This document shows positions 1 through 8,675 of a stretch of 41,090 bases of DNA, piece by piece (position 1 is the first letter of the stretch; each line of letters begins with the position of its first letter). Under the pieces are notes generated by a model. The model saw nothing but the letters and a program-made list of their open reading frames with translations. It was not told where the DNA came from and ran no database searches. The position numbers and the translations under genes are program-made. The stretch is from a bacterium (GTDB lineage: Bacteria; Bacteroidota; Ignavibacteria; Kapaibacteriales; UBA2268), in assembly GCA_024711295.1 (NCBI GenBank), contig JANJTB010000011.1:1-41090 (forward strand), given 5' to 3'.

Positions 1-864
1 GTTTGAGATATATTTATTTGAAAAATAAATTTCATCAGAATTGACAATTTTCCTGATAGATTGCCCACTCATAAATACATATTCATCATTAATAAATCCA
101 AGACTATGAAAATTTTCTCCAAATGAATTATGAAATTCCCATTTTTGGTAAGGAGATTCACAACTGAAAAAAGTTGCTTTTGGCTTACCGCCAGTCAACT
201 GACCATACCCCACATACTTAGCATTTTCAGAAAATTGAATGAACTCAATTGTTCTGCCTTCGGCTGGAACGTCTTCAAGTTCTCTAATTAATTTCATTGT
301 TTGTGCATCATAGAGGTAAAAGTGGGTGTGTTCCTGTGTTTCTCCATCTAAAGAAGCAACAGCTAAAAACCTACCATCATTCGAGACATCTATAGAAGTA
401 ACAAACGTATTGATTTTATATCCTTTAGATGTTTCCTCATTTATATTCCAAACAATCCAACTGTATTCTTTTTGATTATATAACCTTATAACAAGTTGAT
501 TATTATCAGGGTGAAGAAACTTAATTTTTGATGTTTTTTCAGGTAATTCTGCAATTACTTCACCTGTAGCATAATCCACAACTTTTTTTGCAATAGTGAG
601 CCGTGTTCCATCTTTTGATATAGCAATTTGATTTGGGTCAATATCTGATACAGGTACAGATATTCTTCTAATCAATTCACCGGTAAGTCCGTTAAGTTCA
701 ATAACATCAGCTTTATTTCGATCACCGATAAGTACATTACCATTTGGGTGTATTGCAGGGTAAGTAGAGAAACTTGCGTCTTTGTACGTCCACATCACAT
801 TAGGGTCTTCCTGTGCGTAGAGCATACAGGCGCTAAAGAGAAAAATAAGTATTAAACGCATCAT
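1..864 (-). CDS. Secreted protein, probable beta-propeller (3' end outside window)
   Basis: The frame is open from the ATG at 864 to the window edge, giving 288 codons with no stop. The product starts MMRLILIFLFSACMLYAQED, a signal peptide with a likely cleavage after YAQ. A lipoprotein site at the Cys is possible but the lipobox is poor. The mature part has repeated short blocks of the kind seen in WD40/PQQ-like propellers, for example IHPNGNVLIGD, ISKDGTRLTIA and VSNDGRFLAVAS, each with a D/N-G turn followed by hydrophobic strands. A GGGGTGA ribosome-binding site lies just upstream, and a promoter match sits at 900-930. The function is unknown. A cell-surface or periplasmic binding role is an inference. 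No C-terminal sorting domain can be judged because the end is missing. Confidence 0.8.
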   Translation of the reverse strand, partial: MMRLILIFLFSACMLYAQEDPNVMWTYKDASFSTYPAIHPNGNVLIGDRNKADVIELNGLTGELIRRISVPVSDIDPNQIAISKDGTRLTIAKKVVDYATGEVIAELPEKTSKIKFLHPDNNQLVIRLYNQKEYSWIVWNINEETSKGYKINTFVTSIDVSNDGRFLAVASLDGETQEHTHFYLYDAQTMKLIRELEDVPAEGRTIEFIQFSENAKYVGYGQLTGGKPKATFFSCESPYQKWEFHNSFGENFHSLGFINDEYVFMSGQSIRKIVNSDEIYFSNKYISN

Positions 865-899
865 AGCATTCACCCCAAAAGAATGTTTTTCAATATTTG

Positions 900-930
900 C
901 AAATATACCTATTTATAAAGACACATCAAT
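900..930 (-). promoter_or_regulatory. Bacteroidota-type promoter for the left-end gene
   Basis: On the minus strand TATATTTGC (positions 907 to 899) fits the TAnnTTTG -7 box, and TTG at 929-927 lies exactly 19 nt upstream, matching the -33 box spacing known for Bacteroidota sigma-ABfr promoters. The start codon is about 36 nt downstream. This is a consensus match only. Confidence 0.45.
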
Positions 931-1004
931 TTGATTTTTGTCCCAAAATATTTGAAAAAAGTAAAAAAAATACATATTTTTATCAATTCCCTTCATTGAG
1001 GGGT

Positions 1005-1020
1005 GCCTGCCCAAGCAGGC
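1005..1020. repeat. Small perfect hairpin within the repeat-rich spacer
   Basis: GCCTGC-CCAA-GCAGGC forms a 6-bp stem with a 4-nt loop. It is directly preceded by a weaker CCCT/AGGG pairing (989-1002) and directly followed by the first copy of the 25-bp direct repeat. It is GC-rich against AT-rich surroundings, which suggests part of a dispersed intergenic element rather than a terminator. Confidence 0.5.
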
Positions 1021-1206
1021 GGGGTGGATGGATTTCCAAAACACCTGCAACAATATATCATCTTCATACTTTCTTAACTTGTCAGAACCTTGATTTTTGT
1101 GATTATCCTGATTTTTCTGATTTTTAAAAATCATATTAATCAAATAAATCATGCAAATCATAGTTCAGACATTTATATTGCGCGGGGTGGATGGATTTCC
1201 AAAACA
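1019..1206. repeat. Direct-repeat-bracketed intergenic element
   Basis: A 25-bp sequence beginning GCGGGGTGGATGGATTTCCA occurs identically at 1019-1043 and 1182-1206. The 138 bases between are AT-rich and contain runs of ATCATxxxAATCA-type near-repeats. Both strands give short open frames here (897-1127 plus, 913-1161 minus), but they only translate the repeats and have no ribosome-binding site. I see no gene in the whole spacer 865-1340. It also holds a promoter for the left-end gene and a 13-bp hairpin. It is best read as one or more dispersed repeats, possibly the footprint of an old insertion. Confidence 0.6.
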
Positions 1207-1223
1207 AGACTTTTTATAAACAA

Positions 1224-1252
1224 ATGTCCGACACTTTTGAAGTGTCGGACAT
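1224..1252 (-). terminator. Long hairpin downstream of porV, terminator or repeat unit
   Basis: ATGTCCGACACTT and AAGTGTCGGACAT form a perfect 13-bp stem around a 3-nt loop. Read on the minus strand it lies about 90 nt after the porV stop and is followed by a T-rich stretch (ATTTGTTTAT), so it could end the porU-porV transcript. The stem is unusually long and GC-rich and could equally be a mobile palindromic repeat. Confidence 0.45.
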
Positions 1253-1340
1253 CTTAATGTTGCATATTGAAAAATTTCTAAATAATGGAGCAAGCTCCAT
1301 TGCTACCAACTATTCTCAAAGAATATACTTGATACCGATT

Positions 1341-2441
1341 TTAGTTAAAGTCAATCAATAGAGAAAATCTCATTGTATTTGCAAGTGGATGATTTTCTTC
1401 GATAGTATTGATAAAGCTAAAATCAAGATTGAAAATATCATATCTGACACCTGCACCGAAGTTCCAGTACTGGCGATTACCCAAAGCAGCAGGTTCGGTG
1501 AAATATCCAGCTCTGAATGCAACTACTTTTTCGTACCAGTACTCAGCACCAAAAGCCCACTCTGCACCCGGATTTTCCCATGCTGTAACAAGTGATGTAG
1601 GTAATGGATCAGAGCCAAAGCCATCGCGTTTGACTAACAATTTAGCAAAATCAACCGCAAATTTCAAATCGTTAAATTCATCTTTGAGGACAGTGAATGC
1701 AGTACCAATTCTTAATGTAGTAGGTAGTGGATCTGATTCTCTGATATAAGTTACTTTAGGACCAACATTTTGCAGGTTAAGTCCAAGAGAGAATTTATCT
1801 TTAATATCTAGGAATTCAATATCAGTAGGCTTCCAGAGGATACCAAGGTCGAAAGAAGCACTTATACCTGTTCCTGCTTCACCACCTGTAGATGCCGAAG
1901 TCGGTGTAAGATTGGAATGTATATACCTAAGTTGAAACCCAACACCAAGATCTGGAGCAACGATAGTACCATAAGATAACCCTACGGAGAATTCATTAGA
2001 AATGAATTTACCTAAAATTCTTCCATCTTCGGCAGTACGTGTAAATTCGCCCAAATTCATAAAAACGAAATTGAAAGCAACAGTACCATCGAGATCTTCA
2101 ACAAATCTTCCTACCGTGCCATAGCTGTAAAACAAATCAGCATTAAATTGAGGCAGCCATGGAGAAAAAGATAAAGCTACCTGAGTATATGGCTTTTCTT
2201 CCTGATTGCCAACCGCTGGGAAATAATCCAAAAATGCCAAGCCACCCGGATTCCAGTATATAGCATTAATGTTATCAGCAATAGCTGTACCGGTCTCACC
2301 CATTCCGCTTGCTCTTGCATCAGGCGATATCAGCAAGAATGGTACTGCAGAACCTCCGGCCTGGGAGTGAGCCGTAAATGGGAGCATCATGCCTGCAGTC
2401 AATATAGCTATTGTCAAACTTATTTTGAGATTATAACTCAT
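1341..2441 (-). CDS. porV: Type IX secretion outer-membrane protein PorV
   Basis: PorV (LptO/PG27 family) is an outer-membrane barrel that shuttles type IX cargo from the translocon to the attachment complex with PorU. The product is about 366 residues. It has a signal peptide ending near AHSQA, then the family's conserved N-terminal block SPDARASGMGETGTAIADN and YWNPGGLAF, then alternating amphipathic strands of a FadL-like barrel and an aromatic-rich end (FSLLIDFN). An open frame extends upstream to an ATG at 2465, but GGAGGA lies at the right distance before the ATG at 2441, so I start there. It follows porU by 47 nt on the same strand, the same order as in Porphyromonas. The related PorQ is an alternative, but linkage to porU favours PorV. 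Confidence 0.9.
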   Translation of the reverse strand: MSYNLKISLTIAILTAGMMLPFTAHSQAGGSAVPFLLISPDARASGMGETGTAIADNINAIYWNPGGLAFLDYFPAVGNQEEKPYTQVALSFSPWLPQFNADLFYSYGTVGRFVEDLDGTVAFNFVFMNLGEFTRTAEDGRILGKFISNEFSVGLSYGTIVAPDLGVGFQLRYIHSNLTPTSASTGGEAGTGISASFDLGILWKPTDIEFLDIKDKFSLGLNLQNVGPKVTYIRESDPLPTTLRIGTAFTVLKDEFNDLKFAVDFAKLLVKRDGFGSDPLPTSLVTAWENPGAEWAFGAEYWYEKVVAFRAGYFTEPAALGNRQYWNFGAGVRYDIFNLDFSFINTIEENHPLANTMRFSLLIDFN

Positions 2442-2488
2442 TATTTTAAATCCTCCGGAAAACATATTATTTTTTTTATTGATTAATT

Positions 2489-5400
2489 TCAGTTACTTAA
2501 TTTGATTAATTTTCCTCTGCCTATTGACTCACCATTATCGTGCTGAATCCTTACATTGTAAAGGTAAATTCCGGCAGGTATCAAAAAACCGCTATTATCG
2601 AATCCATCCCAATAAACTTGAGATGTATGCAAAGTGCTTATGTTAGTTTTTATATTTCGTATTAATACGCCGTTAATTGTATAAATATCAATATTTACGT
2701 CAAATGGCGGGATTGCATTATGGCGAAATACAATATTGGTAAACGACGAAAAAGGATTAGGATAATTAATTAAATTTGTAATTAATCTACCGTCTCCATC
2801 AGCCGGTATGATAAACTTTGCTTCGCCGATTGCAAAATTATTAAATACGTCCCATGCTCTTACTCTGATGGAATGCTCACCAGGTGACAATCCGAATAAT
2901 ATATCTTCTACTGTGCCACGACGTGAGTCGGTCAGTGAAGATGAGAATTTATCGGTAAGGTCAATCGAAAGCGGAGAATTATCAATCCAAGCTTCAATTT
3001 TGTGTCCGATTCCAAGCCCTGTAGTGTTGATACCTGATTCGTCGAATAAATCAACAATAAGTCTCGGATTAGTTGTCACAATATCGCCTGTCTTGAAATT
3101 ACGACCATCAAGAAAAACCTGAATTTCAGGTGAAATTGTATCTTTAATTTGACTGTCTGCAAATCCAGTGATTTTCAGATTTTGATAGCTACCGCTTCCA
3201 TAACGCCCGTCATCTGATGCTGAATACAGGAATATTCTGCTATTCGAATCACTGAAACTAATATCCTTTGGAATAATAAATTCGGCTTCGAACACACCAT
3301 TTGTAACTTTGTATGAACTTCGGTTAAGCATACCACCCAGTTTATTGAAATTGTAAATATCTCGGGGAGAATTATTAAATAGCTCTCTTAAAGACATGTT
3401 TTGGTCACCATCACGCAATGTAACAACAACTGTGCCATTATATGAATTTTCTAATGATTGATTTTGGGGATTTCGAACTTCACCCTTGATTGTTATTTTA
3501 GATAATGCTTTTAGCTCAATTTCATTTCCATCAACAGCAACACCGTTTATTTCACTTATACTAAGGCGATAATCAGGTATAAGAAGTCTCATCGTCGGAT
3601 CGCCAATTAAGAAATATTTTCTGTCATTTGTAGATGTAGAATTTTGCTTAATTGTATTTACAACCTGACCTAAAGTAGGGAATTTACCTGTATGTGAATC
3701 ACGGGTAAGCAGTCTGGTATAAAATAAATTTGCCAAACGGGCATTTTCGGAAGCAAACACAACTCTAGTTGCCGAGAATACACCGATAGCACCACCGCTT
3801 TTACTCAGGAACATATCCTCAGCCCCGCTACGCACTTCAGGGTTGTCAAACCTTCCGTAATCGCAGGTGGCAGCTGTAAGGAAAAACAATTTATCAAGGT
3901 TACGCATTCTCGGAATAGTAATATCGCGGTCGAGAATCTGCTCATGAGCCCAAACCCTTGGATTTCCATGGCCTATCCAATTCATCAACAAAGCTCCGGT
4001 TGTATTAACCCTAGTGAGCATATCTTCGGTGACAGCAGGTTTTCTTCTGCCCGAGCCCATAAATACAGTCGGGAATTCTACAAGATAAATTTTGTCGTAT
4101 TGGAAATCAGGATTATGTTTGCTGATAAAATTAGCTTGTAAGTTTTCTGTTTGATGTGTAAAAAGATTACCATCATATTTTTCATTTTCTGCGGGACCAT
4201 CATCAGCAATAAATATGATATTGGTTCTCCAGATATCGTCAGCTGATGAAGTTTCATAATGTTTGATTTTGTCAACCATCCAAAAACCAAGATCAGGATT
4301 ATCTATTGTAACCCTGCCGAAATTAATATCCACCAACAGGTCGTCACCATCAAGCAATGCAAGATAATCGTCTGTTGCATAACCGTCATAAATTTCATTA
4401 AAAGAGGATAAATCATAGGTAAATGTTTGGTATGCAGGTACATAGTTAGTCTTTTTGGTAGCAATATTTTTATAGTCGTAATGACCATCTCCCCAAATGA
4501 CTAAATACTCAGGTTTTGTATCCCAACGCATATAGGCATTTATTAAAAAATCTCTGATAGCAGTTATATCAGGTATGCTTCCAGCAAATTCATTATAAAT
4601 ATGGTCTGTGCGATAAACTTCAACTTTTAGATTATGTGTTTGCTCTCGGTAAACTTTGTACTTTAAGGCAGACTCGTACAGGTCAGGATGAGTAACGACA
4701 ACGATAGGAGCATTATCCATTTTGTCACGCAAATTTACTATTTCCAAGGTTTCGAGTTTCGCTTTTTTCAAATTACCCGAAATAAAAAATCTGTTGACTT
4801 TGTTGGCTGAAATAATATGATTGAATGTAAAAATACTTCCTGTCGAAGATTTATTTGCAAGCAATTTGGGATTTTTTAAGTCAGATATATCAAAACCAAA
4901 AACTTCGCCCGAAAAGCCATTTATGCTAAACTCGGTATTGCCGGTAATCTTGTTATCAGCAATAAATCCTATAGAATTATTTATAGCAAAAAACCTTCTG
5001 GGATAAGCAATTTCATAATAATCAAAATAGCCAACGCCTGAAATTTGTGGGCTTTGGTATTGAAGTCTGATAATACTTCTGTTATCACCCGAAATTTGTG
5101 AAGCGGGTACAGTTGCATTAGCAAATCCTCTTACAGCGGCTACATAATTATCATTTCTTGGGAATAAGTTCAGAGTCTGAATTTGGTTGTTGTTTTCAAA
5201 AATTGTAAAAGAAGAGGTTGATTCTGATTTGTGCGCCAGTGCAAATCTATAGCTCACTTCGCCGCTGCGGTCTAGGTCGTGTAGCATTATCGGAGGGAAT
5301 GGTGAATTAAAAAAGCTCCTGCCAAACCAATCTCTTCCTGCACCCGGGTTATAAGGGTTGACAATATCTTCATCAAAAAATAATCTTGCTGTGTAAGTGC

Positions 5401-6469
5401 CCGGACGGTTCACAACTTCATCATCAGGACTTTCCGGTGCTGATGCTCTCTTGCCTTCGTCACCACCCCATGTTATCAAATAATAGTTTCTGTCGCTGTA
5501 ATAATTTTTATAATGGCGTAAGTTGTTGCCTACGAGCTCAAATCCGTTTGTATAGGCAGCATAAAATATCACATGATCAATAGTACCGTCAGCTTTAGTT
5601 CTAACAATAATTTCCTGCTCATCCATGTTGTTTTGTGCACCGTCGCTGACTCTTTCGCTTAGTGCCTTACCGCCCTTGCCGAATATTTTTAAAGTGCGTG
5701 CCGCAGATGAATTTACCGGTATTCCAATTGATTGAAGATCTGACGGGTCTAACCTGTAAACACCTTCTTCTTCAATAACAATTCTGCCCCATTGACCGTT
5801 TGATAATGCAGTCATAGATTTGGCATCCGGTGATAATAATTTTTCGCCGGTGCTTTGTTTGACCCAAAATTTAGCGGATTCGAAATTAAGTGCGAGAAGT
5901 GAGTTGAAATGAACAGGATTTTGCGAGTATGATGCTTTTTTTACATCAAAGTCAATTTGCAAATTTATTTCTTTTAAGATACGAATGGATTCATTATCAG
6001 AATTGTAATAGATATTACTGATGATTAATTCGGCAATATGCTGACCACCTGATACACCTGCATATCTAAGGATAAAAGGTTTACCGCCAAAATTATAATC
6101 AGCGGCATCTGAATATTGACTTGCAGGGTTTTTATACAATTTATAGTTTTCAAAATTCTCAAATTGAGAACCAATTTCTCGTATTCTGAATGCGTTGGGC
6201 GAGGGAACAATAAATATTGATTTGCTTATATACTGAGGTGTACCTTCTTTATCAAAGAGATTGTAAACACCATCGAATAATGGAAGTTTTTGTTCAATAC
6301 CATTTAGTGTTATTAAGGAGTCACCATTATAATTGGATTTGTAAACCAATTTAATGAAACTTTCGGATTCTTCGAGTAATGTGAAATTTGAATGAGGCTT
6401 TGTTGCAAATGCTGATACTGTTCCTAAAAGGAAAGTAAGAAGTATATATTTGAATTTATTATTCTGCAT
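2489..6469 (-). CDS. porU: Type IX secretion signal peptidase PorU (C25 family)
   Basis: PorU is a surface gingipain-like (C25) peptidase. It removes the C-terminal signal of type IX cargo and attaches the cargo to lipopolysaccharide. The 1326-residue product begins with a signal peptide (FKYILLTFLLGTVSAFA). The large N-terminal region is beta-rich. The caspase-like domain spans about residues 590-960, with catalytic His834 in NWIGHGNPRVW and Cys869 in TAATCDYGRFD. Immunoglobulin-like stretches follow. The last 90 residues (YPNPFSSFTNIVF, then PAGIYLYNVRI) are a FlgD/type A sorting-like domain, as usual for PorU. It is transcribed just ahead of porV. The length fits the longer PorU forms seen outside Bacteroidia. 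No strong ribosome-binding site precedes the ATG. The upstream 190 nt are AT-rich and non-coding. Confidence 0.93.
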   Translation of the reverse strand: MQNNKFKYILLTFLLGTVSAFATKPHSNFTLLEESESFIKLVYKSNYNGDSLITLNGIEQKLPLFDGVYNLFDKEGTPQYISKSIFIVPSPNAFRIREIGSQFENFENYKLYKNPASQYSDAADYNFGGKPFILRYAGVSGGQHIAELIISNIYYNSDNESIRILKEINLQIDFDVKKASYSQNPVHFNSLLALNFESAKFWVKQSTGEKLLSPDAKSMTALSNGQWGRIVIEEEGVYRLDPSDLQSIGIPVNSSAARTLKIFGKGGKALSERVSDGAQNNMDEQEIIVRTKADGTIDHVIFYAAYTNGFELVGNNLRHYKNYYSDRNYYLITWGGDEGKRASAPESPDDEVVNRPGTYTARLFFDEDIVNPYNPGAGRDWFGRSFFNSPFPPIMLHDLDRSGEVSYRFALAHKSESTSSFTIFENNNQIQTLNLFPRNDNYVAAVRGFANATVPASQISGDNRSIIRLQYQSPQISGVGYFDYYEIAYPRRFFAINNSIGFIADNKITGNTEFSINGFSGEVFGFDISDLKNPKLLANKSSTGSIFTFNHIISANKVNRFFISGNLKKAKLETLEIVNLRDKMDNAPIVVVTHPDLYESALKYKVYREQTHNLKVEVYRTDHIYNEFAGSIPDITAIRDFLINAYMRWDTKPEYLVIWGDGHYDYKNIATKKTNYVPAYQTFTYDLSSFNEIYDGYATDDYLALLDGDDLLVDINFGRVTIDNPDLGFWMVDKIKHYETSSADDIWRTNIIFIADDGPAENEKYDGNLFTHQTENLQANFISKHNPDFQYDKIYLVEFPTVFMGSGRRKPAVTEDMLTRVNTTGALLMNWIGHGNPRVWAHEQILDRDITIPRMRNLDKLFFLTAATCDYGRFDNPEVRSGAEDMFLSKSGGAIGVFSATRVVFASENARLANLFYTRLLTRDSHTGKFPTLGQVVNTIKQNSTSTNDRKYFLIGDPTMRLLIPDYRLSISEINGVAVDGNEIELKALSKITIKGEVRNPQNQSLENSYNGTVVVTLRDGDQNMSLRELFNNSPRDIYNFNKLGGMLNRSSYKVTNGVFEAEFIIPKDISFSDSNSRIFLYSASDDGRYGSGSYQNLKITGFADSQIKDTISPEIQVFLDGRNFKTGDIVTTNPRLIVDLFDESGINTTGLGIGHKIEAWIDNSPLSIDLTDKFSSSLTDSRRGTVEDILFGLSPGEHSIRVRAWDVFNNFAIGEAKFIIPADGDGRLITNLINYPNPFSSFTNIVFRHNAIPPFDVNIDIYTINGVLIRNIKTNISTLHTSQVYWDGFDNSGFLIPAGIYLYNVRIQHDNGESIGRGKLIKLSN

Positions 6470-6662
6470 AATTATTTACCATTAAAGTAACCACATGTAG
6501 AGTATATAACACAAAACTCAGTATTTAGTTACTAAAATAACTCATTATTTTTTTTCACAAAGTAATAATTATGCAATAATATTAACCTAATATATTTTCA
6601 AAGATTTTATTCTCAAATAACGATACAAAAATAATATATTTTAGATACTGAAAGAAAAAATA

Positions 6663-7067
6663 TTATTTTTTGCTACTTAATTTTAAAAAAATATAAATTT
6701 TCTTTGCAGGAAAGAGTGAAATCAATATTCCTGCCATATCAGCAAAAAAATCCCAAACCGAAGAAAATCTGCCGGGTTGCAGAGATTGATAGATTTCATC
6801 TGACATTGCTATTGAAATGCCAATGAAAAATGATAAAAGAAGATTGTTCCTGAACGATAGTTTCTCAAAATTCGAAAAAGATAATATTTGAATTGAAATG
6901 CCATAAGCAAAATATACAACAAAGTGGATTATCTTGTCAAAACCTGTAAATATCGCATTAAAGTCGTACATTGGGGGCTGTGATGACAATAATGCAACAG
7001 TTAGTGTCAATAACGCAAAAGGTACTACGCTGATTATCTTCTTATCAATCTTGTCGAGCATTGACAT
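6663..7067 (-). CDS. VanZ-like membrane protein
   Basis: The 134-residue product has four predicted membrane segments (about 11-30, 42-62, 74-92 and 105-124) and the conserved features of the VanZ family: FDKIIHFVVYFAYG after the first segment, then SDEIYQSLQPGRFSSVWDFFADMAG. VanZ was named for low-level teicoplanin resistance, but most family members have no proven role and act in or near the envelope. The start codon follows the stop of the NAD(P)HX repair gene with no base between, so the two are probably translated together. There is no obvious functional link between them. Confidence 0.85.
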   Translation of the reverse strand: MSMLDKIDKKIISVVPFALLTLTVALLSSQPPMYDFNAIFTGFDKIIHFVVYFAYGISIQILSFSNFEKLSFRNNLLLSFFIGISIAMSDEIYQSLQPGRFSSVWDFFADMAGILISLFPAKKIYIFLKLSSKK

Positions 7068-8564
7068 TTACTCAAAACAATATTTCAAGTTTTCAATTAA
7101 GTCACTCGCTGCCAGTGACTCTTTATTTTGCTTTTTGATACAGATATCACCCGAAAGAGCATGAACAAATGCAGCTGTGGAAATTGCTGACAAAGGTTTT
7201 AGCCCTTGTGAAAGGTATGCACCCGCAATACCACTCAGTACATCTCCGCTGCCACCACTAGACATCCCTGCATTACCATTAATCGTTAAGAATGATTTTT
7301 TGCCATCCGTACTTATTGATGGTTTATACTTAAGGTGGATAATACAGTTCATTTTTTTTGAGTATTCAATTGCAGTATTCAACTCATTTGTTCTGAATTC
7401 ATTTACATTCTGACAGATTAATCGTGAAAATTCATAAATATGTGGAGTTATAATCAGATTTTTATTATATACTTTTTCAGCACTTATTGATAATAGTCCA
7501 TCAGCATCGAGCAGGACTTTCTTTTCAGGAAAATTATCAATGATTTTACGAAAAAGATTCAATGTGCCATCGTTTGTACCCGCTCCGGGACCTATCACCA
7601 ATGCATCTGATTTATCAATATATGGCAGTAGTGTATCGTAATTATCCTCAGCTATAAACATGTCGTTATCAGGTTTCAGTTTTATCTTAATTATTTCGGG
7701 CATCAATGATTTATGAAAACATGTAGAGGCAATATACACCAGTCCTGCTCCGGACCTCAGAGCCGCATTGGATGCAAGAGCACCGGCTCCGCTGTACTTT
7801 TCTGAACCGGCGATTACCAACACTTTTCCAAAATCATGCTTTGAACTGTTGTCATCTCGCAAAGGTAAGTTTGCACGTATGTCGGATTTTTCTAATATTT
7901 TCACATCACTGAAGTTATCGCAAATATTTGTAGGAACACCAAGATAAGCCGTATATATTTTACCGGAAATTTTTTTCCCGTCATTAAGATATAATCCAAT
8001 TTTTGGAGCAAACATTGAAATTGTCAGGTCTGCTTTGAATGCGTCCTTGTGTGCAATGCCCGTATCGGCGTTCAGACCTGCAGGAACATCAACAGCAATC
8101 TTTAATCCTTCACATGCATTAATTTTTTTAAGCAATTTTGCGGTGTTGGATTTGATTTTTTCATCACCTCCTACACCAATCAATGCTTCGACATATACTC
8201 TATAACTGTTTAAATCAGAAACATTACATTCATGATTGTGATTTTCAATAATATTAATTCCCAATGATTTGACAGCGTTGTAATTATCAAATGTCTCAGG
8301 GCTCATTCTGCTCTTGGCACCTAAACTCAACACAGTAACATCATAGCCGTGTGAATGTAGGTGTCGAGCAATTGCATATCCATCACCGCCATTATTTCCT
8401 GAGCCGCAAATAATTATGATTCTATCATCAGTATTTACATAACTTCTTATAATATTAAATGAAGAAATGGCAGCATTTTCCATTAAAATTGCCGATTTAA
8501 TTCCAAAATTATTCATGGCATAATCATCAGCCAGTCTTGATGCATTTTTGCTTAATAAATTCAT
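7068..8564 (-). CDS. nnr: Bifunctional NAD(P)H-hydrate epimerase / ADP-dependent dehydratase
   Basis: This enzyme repairs damaged NADH and NADPH hydrates. The N-terminal half (about 1-210) epimerises the R and S forms and the C-terminal half (about 220-498) dehydrates the S form using ADP. Visible epimerase motifs are MENAA, GSGNNGGDGYA (Asp61) and DVPAGLNADTG. Visible dehydratase (ribokinase-like) motifs are VIAGSEKYSGAGALA, LDADGL, TPH and GMSSGGSGDVLSGI with the expected catalytic Asp441. The length of 498 residues is normal for the bacterial fusion. The gene starts a two-gene unit with the VanZ-like protein and is divergent from the rsbU-like gene across 111 nt. A TATTTTTG box on the minus strand (8599 to 8592) could be its -7 element. 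Confidence 0.93.
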   Translation of the reverse strand: MNLLSKNASRLADDYAMNNFGIKSAILMENAAISSFNIIRSYVNTDDRIIIICGSGNNGGDGYAIARHLHSHGYDVTVLSLGAKSRMSPETFDNYNAVKSLGINIIENHNHECNVSDLNSYRVYVEALIGVGGDEKIKSNTAKLLKKINACEGLKIAVDVPAGLNADTGIAHKDAFKADLTISMFAPKIGLYLNDGKKISGKIYTAYLGVPTNICDNFSDVKILEKSDIRANLPLRDDNSSKHDFGKVLVIAGSEKYSGAGALASNAALRSGAGLVYIASTCFHKSLMPEIIKIKLKPDNDMFIAEDNYDTLLPYIDKSDALVIGPGAGTNDGTLNLFRKIIDNFPEKKVLLDADGLLSISAEKVYNKNLIITPHIYEFSRLICQNVNEFRTNELNTAIEYSKKMNCIIHLKYKPSISTDGKKSFLTINGNAGMSSGGSGDVLSGIAGAYLSQGLKPLSAISTAAFVHALSGDICIKKQNKESLAASDLIENLKYCFE

Positions 8565-8627
8565 TTACTATTTCCTGTCAAAAATCGATTTCAAAAATAA
8601 CTTAAAAAAAATTTAAGTAACATTTAT

Positions 8628-8648
8628 AATTTTTTTTCGTAATTTTTG
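8628..8648 (+). promoter_or_regulatory. Possible promoter, T-tract plus CGTAA box
   Basis: The run AA-T8-CGTAATTTTTG ends 27 nt before the rsbU start. It nearly equals the sequence at 11621-11641 before ccmC. The -7 box is one base too long for a strict TAnnTTTG, so the call rests on the shared pattern and position. Confidence 0.3.
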
Positions 8649-8675
8649 TATATAAATTAATGATAATTTTGATAA

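Noticed and set aside
897-1161. Two overlapping short open frames, plus 897-1127 and minus 913-1161
   Set aside because: They translate the intergenic repeats, have no ribosome-binding site, and overlap each other on opposite strands.
2442-2465. Longer PorV start at 2465
   Set aside because: The first codons overlap a GGAGGA ribosome-binding site for the ATG at 2441, and the signal peptide is clean only from 2441.
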